A stretch of DNA of 64,000 nucleotides from an uncultured Pirellulaceae bacterium. GTDB lineage: Bacteria > Planctomycetota > Planctomycetia > Pirellulales > Pirellulaceae. This document shows positions 56,107 to 64,000 of this stretch, in pieces. The stretch is taken from contig CALFUT010000001.1 in the NCBI GenBank assembly GCA_937929805.1, positions 124,001 to 188,000 on the forward strand, written 5' to 3'. The translations under genes and the position numbers were made by a program. The notes beneath the pieces were generated by a model. That model made no database searches. It saw only the letters and a program-made list of their open reading frames with translations, and had not been told where the DNA came from. Numbering within the stretch: the first letter of the stretch is position 1; each line of letters starts with the position of its first letter.

Positions 56107-56779
56107 TCTTGGCGAAGCGAACGCGAAGGATACCGCATCCACTGACAAGCCATCCACCGAAACCACGGGCCATGCGTTCGCCCGAGCGCTTCGGCCGGTT
56201 AATGCGATCCTCATTCGAGTTCTCGAACTCCTCGCGATGGTCGCCGCAGCAGCACTGGTGCTGGACGTTGTGTGGGGCGTGGTCACCCGAGCCATGCCGG
56301 GCGGGCAAGCGAAGTGGACCGAAGAGCTGGCTCGATTCCTGCTGATTTGGGTCTCGATGCTGGGTGGAGCCTTGGCGTTTCGGCGACGCGAGCACTTGGG
56401 CATCGACTTTTTGGTTACTTCGATGCACTCGGATGTTGGCTCCGGCCTGCGAGCCTTCAAGCAAGGCATCGTCTGCTTGACCGCCGCAGCCGTCTTTCTT
56501 TACGGAGGCGTTCGCATCGTGTCCGACGCATTGATCGCTCAGCAAACCACTCCCGCGCTGGGCTGGAGAATGGGCTATGTCTACGCCGCAGTACCACTCG
56601 CCGGTGCATTCATTCTGCTGTTTTCCCTTGAAGAGATGTTCAGTCCAAACCGTGGCTCGACTTCGGTCAGCCCGAACCAACAAGATCACTTGATTGACGG
56701 CGTTATGGGTGCGAACGCAAAGCCCGGCTCCTCAGCAGACAACTTTTCAGTGCCCCGACCTCCCCACGAGGAAGCCTGA
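56099..56779 (+). CDS. dctQ: TRAP transporter small permease, DctQ family
   Basis: A 226-residue membrane protein with four helices: the DctQ core begins LLAMVAAAALVLDVVWGVV and includes WTEELARFLLIWVSMLGGAL, AFRRREHLGIDFLV and a last helix AAVPLAGAFILLFSLEEMF. The WTEE/AFRRREHLGID segment is the family signature. Polar extensions at both ends carry no domain. The ATG at 56099 overlaps dctP, and the stop overlaps the dctM start (TGATG), so all three are translationally coupled. Confidence 0.93.
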   Translation: MSDLGEANAKDTASTDKPSTETTGHAFARALRPVNAILIRVLELLAMVAAAALVLDVVWGVVTRAMPGGQAKWTEELARFLLIWVSMLGGALAFRRREHLGIDFLVTSMHSDVGSGLRAFKQGIVCLTAAAVFLYGGVRIVSDALIAQQTTPALGWRMGYVYAAVPLAGAFILLFSLEEMFSPNRGSTSVSPNQQDHLIDGVMGANAKPGSSADNFSVPRPPHEEA

Positions 56780-58284
56780 TGCTGGAAGTCGCAGTTATTT
56801 TGGTCGTCGCGTTCACCGTGATGATGATGCTGGACGTTCCGATCGCGATTGCCATCATCCTGTCGGCATTCCTTGCGATCGCCGCCGAAGGTTCATCCGA
56901 CCCCGGCGTCGTGTTAGCATTCAACCTAGCAAACGGCATCAACAGTTTCGCGTTGCTGGCGATTCCATTCTTCATCCTATCGGGAAACTTGATGGGACGC
57001 GGCGGCCTAGCCCGACGATTGATCGACTTCACCAGCATGATGGTCGGTAGCGTTCCGGGCGGCTTGAGCTACGTAAACACGCTGACCTGCATGCTATTCG
57101 GTTCCATTTCTGGATCGTCAGCTGCGGCGGTTTCATCGGTCGGCGGGTTCATGATTCCTGAAATGAACCGCAAAGGTTACGACCGCGATTTCAACGTTGC
57201 CGTCACAACCACGGCTGCAACCACGGGCCTAATGATTCCGCCCAGCAACGTGATGATCGTGTACTCGGTCGCCGCGGGTTCGGTTTCGATCGCCGCAATG
57301 TTCATGGCCGGTTTCATTCCAGGCATTCTGACCGGGTTGTGCATCATGTTGGCCGCCGCCGGTGTCTCGCTGGCGAAAGGTTTTCGCGGCGAAGAGATTG
57401 AAATCCCATCTTGGAAACGGTTCACCGCCTTTGGTCTGATCGCGGCCTGCATCGCCACGGTCGCACTATCGATTTCTCGCTGGAACACGACGGTGTTTGA
57501 GCTGCCAAATGCCAATTATCAAGTGACCTTGTCGGCCATTTTCGCCCTAGCGATTCTAGCAGCGTGCCTAGTCTGCTTTGAAACTTTCCGCCGCGCTTTT
57601 CTGACGTTGCTGATGGTGGTGATTGTGATCGGAGGAATTCTCGCCGGCATCTTCACCGCGACCGAAGCCGCCGCGATCTCGGTCGTTTACGCGTTTCTGT
57701 TGTCAGTGGTTCTTTACCAACAAATTCGCATCGCTGACCTTCCCGAAATCTTGCTGGAAACTTGCGTGACTTCGGCGGTCGTCATGTTGCTGGTCGCGTC
57801 GAGTGCGGGGCTTAGTTGGATCATGACGCTGGCCAATATTCCACAAACCGTTAGTGCCTTGCTGCTGGCGATGTCGGATAACCCAATCGTGATTCTAATC
57901 GCGATCAATTTGCTGTTGATCTGCGTGGGAACGTTCATGGACATGACGCCCGCCATTTTGATTTTCACCCCGATCTTTCTACCCGTCGTGCAGGAGCTGG
58001 GCATGCACCCAATTCATTTTGGCATGATGTTGATCGCCAATCTTTCGATCGGTCTGTGTACGCCGCCGGTCGGAACGTGTCTGTTCATTGGTTGCAAGGT
58101 CGGCGAAACCACGATCGCGAACGTCGTCCGCCCCATGTTCCCGTTTTACGTCGCAATGCTCGTCGCGCTGGCGATCATCACTTACGTTCCGAGCACTTCC
58201 ATGTGGTTGCCAGTTCAAACGGGACAAGTGAAGGCCGAAGAAGTGGAACAGTTCGAGTTTTTGAAAGTTCAGGCGGAACCGTGA
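56779..58284 (+). CDS. dctM: TRAP transporter large permease, DctM family
   Basis: A 501-residue multi-spanning permease that couples substrate import to the sodium gradient. Signature stretches are NSFALLAIPFFILSGNLMGR, SVPGGLSYVNTLTCMLFGSI, SGSSAAAVSSVGGFMIPEMN, TTGLMIPPSNVMIVYSVAAG and GTFMDMTPAILIFTPIFLPV, with PIHFGMMLIANLSIGLCTPP near the end. A 60-residue insertion in the middle has a hydrophobic start. It is the last gene of the operon; the 259 bp after it hold no gene. Confidence 0.95.
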   Translation: MLEVAVILVVAFTVMMMLDVPIAIAIILSAFLAIAAEGSSDPGVVLAFNLANGINSFALLAIPFFILSGNLMGRGGLARRLIDFTSMMVGSVPGGLSYVNTLTCMLFGSISGSSAAAVSSVGGFMIPEMNRKGYDRDFNVAVTTTAATTGLMIPPSNVMIVYSVAAGSVSIAAMFMAGFIPGILTGLCIMLAAAGVSLAKGFRGEEIEIPSWKRFTAFGLIAACIATVALSISRWNTTVFELPNANYQVTLSAIFALAILAACLVCFETFRRAFLTLLMVVIVIGGILAGIFTATEAAAISVVYAFLLSVVLYQQIRIADLPEILLETCVTSAVVMLLVASSAGLSWIMTLANIPQTVSALLLAMSDNPIVILIAINLLLICVGTFMDMTPAILIFTPIFLPVVQELGMHPIHFGMMLIANLSIGLCTPPVGTCLFIGCKVGETTIANVVRPMFPFYVAMLVALAIITYVPSTSMWLPVQTGQVKAEEVEQFEFLKVQAEP

Positions 58285-58543
58285 TAACGGGCCCCAATGA
58301 CCGGGAGTCACCCAACCGTCGCCGATCGCGCATAAAAAACGGCCATAGTGCCACGGTTTCGATGCTTCGCAGCAAATAGACAGAGATCACTGAAAGCTGA
58401 ATACCGCTGCTCCCAAGGCCTCATCTACTACAATTTCGGCACGGGTGGCCTCACGTTTCTCTGTTTCTTACCGCGACCGCGCTCAGCACTTGGCGGGGCA
58501 TTTGGCTCAACGAAGCCGCCCGAAGAATATCCAGCCGCGAGCA

Positions 58544-60427
58544 CTATTGTTTCTTGGCTTTTTGAGCCTCCAGCCAAGCGGCGTGTTCGGCTCTGTGTTG
58601 CGTCATCTGATCCTCTGAAAACTGTTCTTTCACATTGGCCCGGATGGTCGCGTCGAGCTTCAACGTCCGCGCCTCGATCTTGGCAAAGCGACCAAGGTAC
58701 TCTTGGGCTGAAATCTGATTCTGCAACACCAACAACTTGCTCAAATCTTCGCGAATCTGCCGGTGCTGCTCCCAGAAGGAATCAACAATCGCCAACAACG
58801 CCCTCTTTTCCTCTCCAAGCTCGATGATCGATTTGTACGGATTCAAAACCAGTGCCGAAAAATCAGCACGATTCTTCATCAAAAGTCGCGAGTACTGTTT
58901 TTGGTTTCCGTGTTCATCGATTTCAAACTGCCGCCTCGGCTGGATGACTCCAAGCGATTCGTCTGCTTGAACCTGTTGCTGAAGCGACTCAGAATCTGTT
59001 TCGGAATCTGTTTCGCCTACGCAATACACCCATTCGTCATTACGGTAAAACAACTGGTCGTCTGCAATTGCACAACATGACAACGTATCGGACGCGTCCG
59101 TGTCCAACAAATTCGCGGACACCACCTTGAAGTCTTTGTTGGGGTCGATCACAGCGATTCCGTTGCCGGGTGCCGAAACGTAGAAGTAGTCCTTGGTCTT
59201 GACCATCGAGCTAAAGACACGGCCCGAACATTTCACACGACGCTTGATTCCTGGCTTACCCGACTTCATATCAAACTGTTGCAGGATAGAGTTTTCGCCG
59301 ACGACGTATATCTTGCCGTCATACAGAATGGGACTGGGCACGTTGGCGACAACCGGCGAATCCCACAGCCGATGCGTGTTGGTCACGTCTCCGTTCCCAC
59401 CGAGACGTACGGCGATCAACCGCGACTGCTTCCCGCCCGAACACCACGCGATATCGTCTTGCACAAGCGGGTGCGAAATCACGTAGTCCTGAATTCCTTT
59501 GCAGTGCCACAACTCTGTTCCAGTGAGCGGATCGATGCCGCTGATTCGATGATTCTGATTGAAAACCAGTTCGTCACGTCCCTCGGACGATTTGCCCAGC
59601 ACTGGCATCGACCACGTGCGATCAACACCCTCTTGTCCAGGACCATCGTAGACCCAACGGCCTTCTCCCGTTCGTTTGTCGAACGACAGCAAACGTTTGT
59701 TCTCGATACTTGCATTAATTATTAGCAGGTCTTGGTAAACCATGGGGGACGCCGACGAACCGAAGTTGTCACTCAACGCACCTACGTCCGCCTGCCACAA
59801 CAAGGTTCCCGCCAGATCGAATGCGTACAGCCCGGACACCCCAAAGCTCACGTAAATTCGTTCGCCATCGCAATACGGCGTGCTCGATGCCGATCCGTGG
59901 CGGAGGTAGTTCTCTGACGGTTTTTGCGCAGCCGAGCTACCGCGAACCGTTCGCTGCCAAACCTGAGCGCCAGTTTTCCGATCCAAACAGATCACGTGCA
60001 ACCTTAGCGCCGATTTATTACCCGCGTTACCTGCCTGCAATCCGCAACCAGAATAGGCTGTGATAAAAACGCGATCGCGCCAAATCACGGGCATCGAAGC
60101 GCCACGACCGAACAACCTAGTTTTCCATTTTAGATTCTCGGTGTTGCTCCACTTCGTCGGAACTTTCGCTTCAGGAGCGTGACCGCTACCGTCGGGACCG
60201 CGGAACTGGCTCCAACAACCGTCCACCGAAGCCCCAACCGTTGGCGTCTCCTCTTGGCCCAACTCGGTGGTCAAAACGTCGCTCGAAACTGCACTCTCTT
60301 TGCCACCAACAGGAATCTGCGACGGCCCTTCGCACGCGACGATCAGTACAACAAGGCTCATCACAAGGCTCAGCCAGCAAAGAGCGCTGGTGAGCAAGGA
60401 TTCGAGCCTCCGTTTTTTCTCATTCAT
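58544..60427 (-). CDS. PQQ-like beta-propeller lipoprotein
   Basis: A 627-residue exported lipoprotein: signal LSLVMSLVVLIVAC with lipobox IVAC (Cys32). The body has WSQFRGPDGSGHAPEAKVP, the planctomycete quinoprotein-like motif, then repeated blades ending in Asp/Gly and Trp (GAQVWQRTV, AGTLLWQADV, TGEGRWVYDG, TGTELWHCKG, KIYVVGENSIL). The last 130 residues are helical and acidic-basic (ESLQQQVQADESLGVI, EDQMTQHRAEHAAWLEAQKA). PQQ binding or alcohol-dehydrogenase activity is not established for this group; many act as scaffolds. It is divergent from the DUF1592 gene with about 160 bp between, so they share a promoter region. Confidence 0.85.
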   Translation of the reverse strand: MNEKKRRLESLLTSALCWLSLVMSLVVLIVACEGPSQIPVGGKESAVSSDVLTTELGQEETPTVGASVDGCWSQFRGPDGSGHAPEAKVPTKWSNTENLKWKTRLFGRGASMPVIWRDRVFITAYSGCGLQAGNAGNKSALRLHVICLDRKTGAQVWQRTVRGSSAAQKPSENYLRHGSASSTPYCDGERIYVSFGVSGLYAFDLAGTLLWQADVGALSDNFGSSASPMVYQDLLIINASIENKRLLSFDKRTGEGRWVYDGPGQEGVDRTWSMPVLGKSSEGRDELVFNQNHRISGIDPLTGTELWHCKGIQDYVISHPLVQDDIAWCSGGKQSRLIAVRLGGNGDVTNTHRLWDSPVVANVPSPILYDGKIYVVGENSILQQFDMKSGKPGIKRRVKCSGRVFSSMVKTKDYFYVSAPGNGIAVIDPNKDFKVVSANLLDTDASDTLSCCAIADDQLFYRNDEWVYCVGETDSETDSESLQQQVQADESLGVIQPRRQFEIDEHGNQKQYSRLLMKNRADFSALVLNPYKSIIELGEEKRALLAIVDSFWEQHRQIREDLSKLLVLQNQISAQEYLGRFAKIEARTLKLDATIRANVKEQFSEDQMTQHRAEHAAWLEAQKAKKQ

Positions 60428-60591
60428 CGGTTAGTCGCATTAAACTGGTATAGTTCAAAATGGTTGAGCCAAGTTAAGCTCATCGTGTTAAGCATGTCAA
60501 AACGATCGTATTCTCAAATCAAAAATAACGTTTGTCCGAAACCGTTTCCAGATCGCTTCAATCACAGCCGTCTTGGCGGATCCCATTCCCC

Positions 60592-63273
60592 ATGCACTTG
60601 ACTAATACAAAAACATGGCGAAAGCGTTTCTACTTGCTAGGCGGTTTACTCCTAAGCCTACTTGCCGGGTGCGGCACCTCAGAACTCGATAACACTTCAC
60701 CACACAAATCAGACACGGATCGATCGACCACTTGGTCCAGCGATCAGTCCCCAGATCCGTCGGAACGCACGTCAACCAACGATCCATCTGATTCGCCTGC
60801 TAAGAACGGGATGACACCTCCAACGAATTTTTATGACCTACCATTGGCCGTCATCCCTCCGCTGAAACATCCCAAAAAGTCCATACCGGATCAGCAACTG
60901 CGCGAGCGAACGGCCACCGCCTTGCTTGCGAACGAGGGCGACATGCTAGTGCGGCCAAACGTGGTGTTGCAGGGCATTTCGGACTTACTCGACGACGACC
61001 AGCTAATAGACGCGATACTCGTCAGCCGGCGTTACACCGACCAACTAAAAGAGCTTCGCCGCCAACGAGCTCTAGTGCTCGAGAACGCCGGCTCGGAATC
61101 CGGCTCCCCAAAGGCCGAGTTGCGGAAAATAAGGATCAAAATCCTCGACTTGATTTCTCAAGCGAAAACGAAACTGTTGTCCGATGTACTCACCGAAGAA
61201 CAACGTCGAATCTTTGAACAGCGTTACCCTAGTTCGAAAATCATCGAAAAGGTAGAACCGCCGCAAGATCAACTAGATCCAGATCCGACCTCGCTCACCG
61301 CCGCGCCGACACTTACTATTATCAATCAACTCTGTAGCAAGTGCCATCGAGGAACCGAGGCGGAGGGCGACTTCCGATTATCGGAATTGAGAGACACCAC
61401 CAAAGCATCAAGCCAAGCTAGATGGCAGCAAGTCGTGGAAGCAATCGACGACCAATACATGCCTCCAGCCGACCACCCTCAACCCAACGAGCAACAGAAG
61501 GAAATCATACGCACGTGGGCGACAACCCATGCTGCGGCCCGGCGCGTCATACCTGCCGTGCGACGCATGAATCACACCGAGTACGAAAACACGATTCGTG
61601 ACTTGCTACAAACCGGTCGCGATGCCTTCAGCAGCCCGACACACATCCTAAAATTGGACGAGTACTTCGACCCGGCCAGCGGAAAGATGCCTCGTTACGT
61701 TTTCGCCGTCTCTCATTTCGCATACTCTGACCGCTCGCGGCCCGAATTGCTGGACGTTTCCACGCCGCCCATCGACAAAGCAGCCGAGCATGGCTACGCC
61801 AACGACGCGGAATCACTCAAGTTTTCGCCACTGCTATTGGAGAAATACCTGCAACTGGGAAACGAAATTGTCCACAGCAGTACGCTGCAGGTAGTTAGCC
61901 GACAGTGGCAAGAGCTATTTGTGCCACCACCCCAGCAAGCCGACCAAGTGCTCGCCGAAGCACGCAATCGGTTGGCCAAATTTCTTACTAGAGCGTTTCG
62001 TCGGCCCGTTCGCACCACTGAACTAGACGCGTTCACAAAACTTTTTGAGTCGCATTGGGCCGTCGAAAAAGACTTTACTAAATCAATGCGAAACGTGGCA
62101 GCCGCCGTATTGGCATCGCCCGAATTCCTGTTCTTGTTTCAACCTTCTGACCAGTCTCTGACGCGTGCTCAACGACGCAGTTATGAAAATGCTTCGCGAC
62201 TGTCGTACTTCTTGTGGGCATCAATGCCAGACGACCGCCTGCTTGAAATTGCGGCGCAAGGCAAACTTGTTGCTCCGAGACAACTACGCGAGCAAACACA
62301 GCGAATGCTGCGAGACAAAAAAGCCAAATCGTTGGCAACCGATTTCGGCATGCAATGGCTGAAAGTCAACCGCTTGAACACGTCTCAACCCGACTTGGAC
62401 AAGTATAAAAGTTTCTTCGGGCGCAAGATCCAACCGATCGGTGTATCGATGATGATCGAACAGCTACTGCTGTTTGAAACCATTCTGGTCGAAAACCGCA
62501 GCATCTTGGATTTCATCGACGCGGACTTCATGTACCTGAATCACGATCTCCTATTTTGGTACCGTCTCAACCATCAACAGCATTTGGGCTTCATGCCGGA
62601 AAACGAAAGTTTTTCTGATTTCTATCGAGTTCAACTTCCAACCCCTCACGTTCGCGGCGGCGTAATCACGTCAGGCGCTACGCTCGTCTTAACCTCCACG
62701 TCAACTCGTACCAGTCCCGTGTTTCGTGGAGCTTGGCTAGCAGAAACGATCTTTAATCGCCCACCGCCGCCACCGCCGCCCAACGTCCCGGCACTAGAGG
62801 ATGTCAAGTCAACCGATACGACTAAACTTTCCATCCGTCAGCGGTTGAAACTGCATCGCAAAGACCCCAATTGTGCCAGCTGCCACGCGAAGATTGATCC
62901 GCTGGGCTTTGCCCTTGAATCGTTTGATCCCGTCGGCCAAACGCGACGAACTTACGACGATGGCACCCCAATCGACACCGCAACCACTTACAATGGCAAT
63001 CCCATCCCCAACGCATATGGACTGAAGAAGCACATCCTCCGAAATCCGCAAACGTTCGTCAAAGCGTTCGTCGAACACATGCTACGCTACGCCCTAAATC
63101 GAAAACTAGTGCTCGCCGATGGGCCTGATGTAAACCGCATTACGCAAGCGGTCATCGCTGACGACTACCGACTGCGGACCGTTATCGAACAAATTGTGAT
63201 TAGCGACGCATTTCGAGCCGGGGAAAAAATGTTTCCCAATTCTCACAACCAAGATCCCCAACCCGCGCAATAA
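60592..63273 (+). CDS. DUF1587/DUF1592/DUF1588/DUF1585 protein (planctomycete multidomain lipoprotein)
   Basis: An 893-residue exported protein. The start MHLTNTKTWRKRFYLLGG with LLSLLAGC is a lipoprotein signal (Cys near residue 27). It carries c-type-like CxxCH motifs (LCSKCHRGTEAEG and CASCHAKIDPLG), DUF1587 (RRMNHTEYENTIRDLLQTG), a DUF1592-type middle (AAVLASPEFLFLFQPSDQ, ASRLSYFLWASMPDDRLLE) and DUF1588/DUF1585 regions (RVQLPTPHVRGGVITSGATL, CHAKIDPLGFALESFDPVG, TYDDGTPIDTA). An upstream frame start at 60532 is not preferred because the lipobox signal begins at 60592. It is followed by the DUF1552 gene three bases later. Confidence 0.9.
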   Translation: MHLTNTKTWRKRFYLLGGLLLSLLAGCGTSELDNTSPHKSDTDRSTTWSSDQSPDPSERTSTNDPSDSPAKNGMTPPTNFYDLPLAVIPPLKHPKKSIPDQQLRERTATALLANEGDMLVRPNVVLQGISDLLDDDQLIDAILVSRRYTDQLKELRRQRALVLENAGSESGSPKAELRKIRIKILDLISQAKTKLLSDVLTEEQRRIFEQRYPSSKIIEKVEPPQDQLDPDPTSLTAAPTLTIINQLCSKCHRGTEAEGDFRLSELRDTTKASSQARWQQVVEAIDDQYMPPADHPQPNEQQKEIIRTWATTHAAARRVIPAVRRMNHTEYENTIRDLLQTGRDAFSSPTHILKLDEYFDPASGKMPRYVFAVSHFAYSDRSRPELLDVSTPPIDKAAEHGYANDAESLKFSPLLLEKYLQLGNEIVHSSTLQVVSRQWQELFVPPPQQADQVLAEARNRLAKFLTRAFRRPVRTTELDAFTKLFESHWAVEKDFTKSMRNVAAAVLASPEFLFLFQPSDQSLTRAQRRSYENASRLSYFLWASMPDDRLLEIAAQGKLVAPRQLREQTQRMLRDKKAKSLATDFGMQWLKVNRLNTSQPDLDKYKSFFGRKIQPIGVSMMIEQLLLFETILVENRSILDFIDADFMYLNHDLLFWYRLNHQQHLGFMPENESFSDFYRVQLPTPHVRGGVITSGATLVLTSTSTRTSPVFRGAWLAETIFNRPPPPPPPNVPALEDVKSTDTTKLSIRQRLKLHRKDPNCASCHAKIDPLGFALESFDPVGQTRRTYDDGTPIDTATTYNGNPIPNAYGLKKHILRNPQTFVKAFVEHMLRYALNRKLVLADGPDVNRITQAVIADDYRLRTVIEQIVISDAFRAGEKMFPNSHNQDPQPAQ

Positions 63274-63276
63274 GAC

Positions 63277-64000
63277 ATGACACTTTCTCGAAGAACAATC
63301 CTCCGAGGCGTTGGTACCGCAATCGCATTGCCGTGGCTGGACGCAATGGCTAATCCGACTCGACTGATCGCCAGTACGACAAGCGACACCGTTGCCAAAG
63401 AGATACCGAAACGGGTCGCGTTCGCCTACATCCCAAACGGGGTGATCGGCAGTAAATGGTTCCCCACCCAAACGGGACGCGGTTTCGATTTGCCGTCCAG
63501 TCTACAACCACTCACAAAACTCCGTGATGAACTCACCATTATCAGCGGCTTAGACCGCACTTACGCTGCTGGCTCCGACCCTCACGCCCAATGCGGATCC
63601 TGCTGGATGACATCGGCCGCACACGTCGAAGGCCTGAACCCTATCAGCCGCACACTCGATCAAATCCTAGCGGCCAGCCAACAAGGCAAAACTACCTTTC
63701 CCTCAATCGAGCTAAGCTGCAACAGCTTCACCGATCGTCGCGAACCGAAAAGTTTCGATGCGATTTCGTGGTACGGGCCGGGACACGAAGCAAGGTCCGA
63801 GAAAAACCCAATTCAAGTGTTCCGCCGATTGTTTGGACACACGACTGGCGTCAATCAAAGTGTTCTGGACACGATCTCCGGTCAAGCGAGATCGCTCAAG
63901 TCTCAGATCGGACACCACGACAAACATCGCATCAATGAATACTTGGAAGCCGTTCGAGCGATTGAGCAACGGGTTCAGTTTCAAGCACAAGACAAGATCC
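63277..64000 (+). CDS. DUF1552 family protein, 3' end beyond the window
   Basis: The first 241 codons of a Tat-exported DUF1552 protein (RRTILRGVGTAIALPWLDAM gives the twin-Arg signal). Family stretches visible are RVAFAYIPNGVIGSKWFP, LTIISGLDRTYAAG and RTLDQILAASQQGKTTFPS. DUF1552 proteins are regularly encoded directly after DUF1592-family proteins, as here with three bases between the stop and the ATG. The reading frame is open to the last base. Confidence 0.85.
   Translation, partial: MTLSRRTILRGVGTAIALPWLDAMANPTRLIASTTSDTVAKEIPKRVAFAYIPNGVIGSKWFPTQTGRGFDLPSSLQPLTKLRDELTIISGLDRTYAAGSDPHAQCGSCWMTSAAHVEGLNPISRTLDQILAASQQGKTTFPSIELSCNSFTDRREPKSFDAISWYGPGHEARSEKNPIQVFRRLFGHTTGVNQSVLDTISGQARSLKSQIGHHDKHRINEYLEAVRAIEQRVQFQAQDKI

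Overview
This 64 kb window looks like chromosomal DNA of a marine-type planctomycete, most likely family Pirellulaceae (the Rhodopirellula / Rubripirellula / Novipirellula neighbourhood; the genus cannot be fixed by eye). The evidence is the set of lineage-typical families: PSCyt1/DUF1549/DUF1553 with DUF1501, DUF1592/DUF1588/DUF1585 with DUF1552, PQQ propeller lipoproteins with a QFRGPDG-type start, an LEPR-XLL-like surface protein, ECF sigma factors tied to Hanks-type kinases, a planctomycete-type L33, and several families of GC-rich palindromic intergenic repeats. There are no rRNA or tRNA genes, no CRISPR array, no prophage and no insertion sequence that I can support.

Layout. 0-6.9 kb: housekeeping and signalling (CPBP protease, ung, recJ, RDD membrane protein, rpmG/L33, an FHA-EAL protein). 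7.2-10.3 kb: an AAA+ ATPase with a Pro/Gln/Ala-rich tail and two small secreted Tyr/Gly-rich proteins. 10.6-16 kb: a type IIA topoisomerase locus (A subunit, a small nucleotidyltransferase, B subunit). 16.1-18.9 kb: a single-chain ECF sigma factor/protein kinase fusion, divergent 7Fe ferredoxin, HAD phosphatase. 19.3-26 kb: secreted protein, Ski2-like helicase, small membrane and zinc-ribbon proteins, an LRR protein and a frameshifted membrane-protein gene. 26.1-31.1 kb: a DUF1501 / PSCyt / EF-hand gene set. 31.3-39.7 kb: a second sigma-kinase module (two separate genes), the housekeeping sigma factor RpoD, a 1.3 kb gene-free stretch, and a kinase with a degenerate receiver domain. 40-49 kb: two very large secreted proteins in convergent orientation, one a 1988-residue RTX/beta-helix surface protein. 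49.5-58.3 kb: a carbohydrate (probably uronate/alginate-type) block: family 6 polysaccharide lyase, mannose-6-phosphate isomerase, Nramp-like transporter, a toxin-antitoxin pair, an SDR oxidoreductase and a DctPQM TRAP transporter. 58.5-64 kb: a PQQ propeller lipoprotein divergent from a DUF1592-family/DUF1552 pair that runs off the end.

How it fits together. Three Hanks-type kinases, one FHA phosphothreonine reader, two ECF sigma factors and RpoD lie within about 33 kb, and the window shows both a split and a fused form of the sigma-kinase partnership. The lyase/SDR/TRAP block suggests cleavage of an acidic polysaccharide, uptake of the uronate product and its reduction. The PSCyt, DUF1501, DUF1592 and DUF1552 proteins are members of the large uncharacterised planctomycete surface/periplasmic repertoire. 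At least four families of imperfect palindromic repeats are scattered through the window, and one has become part of the helicase reading frame.
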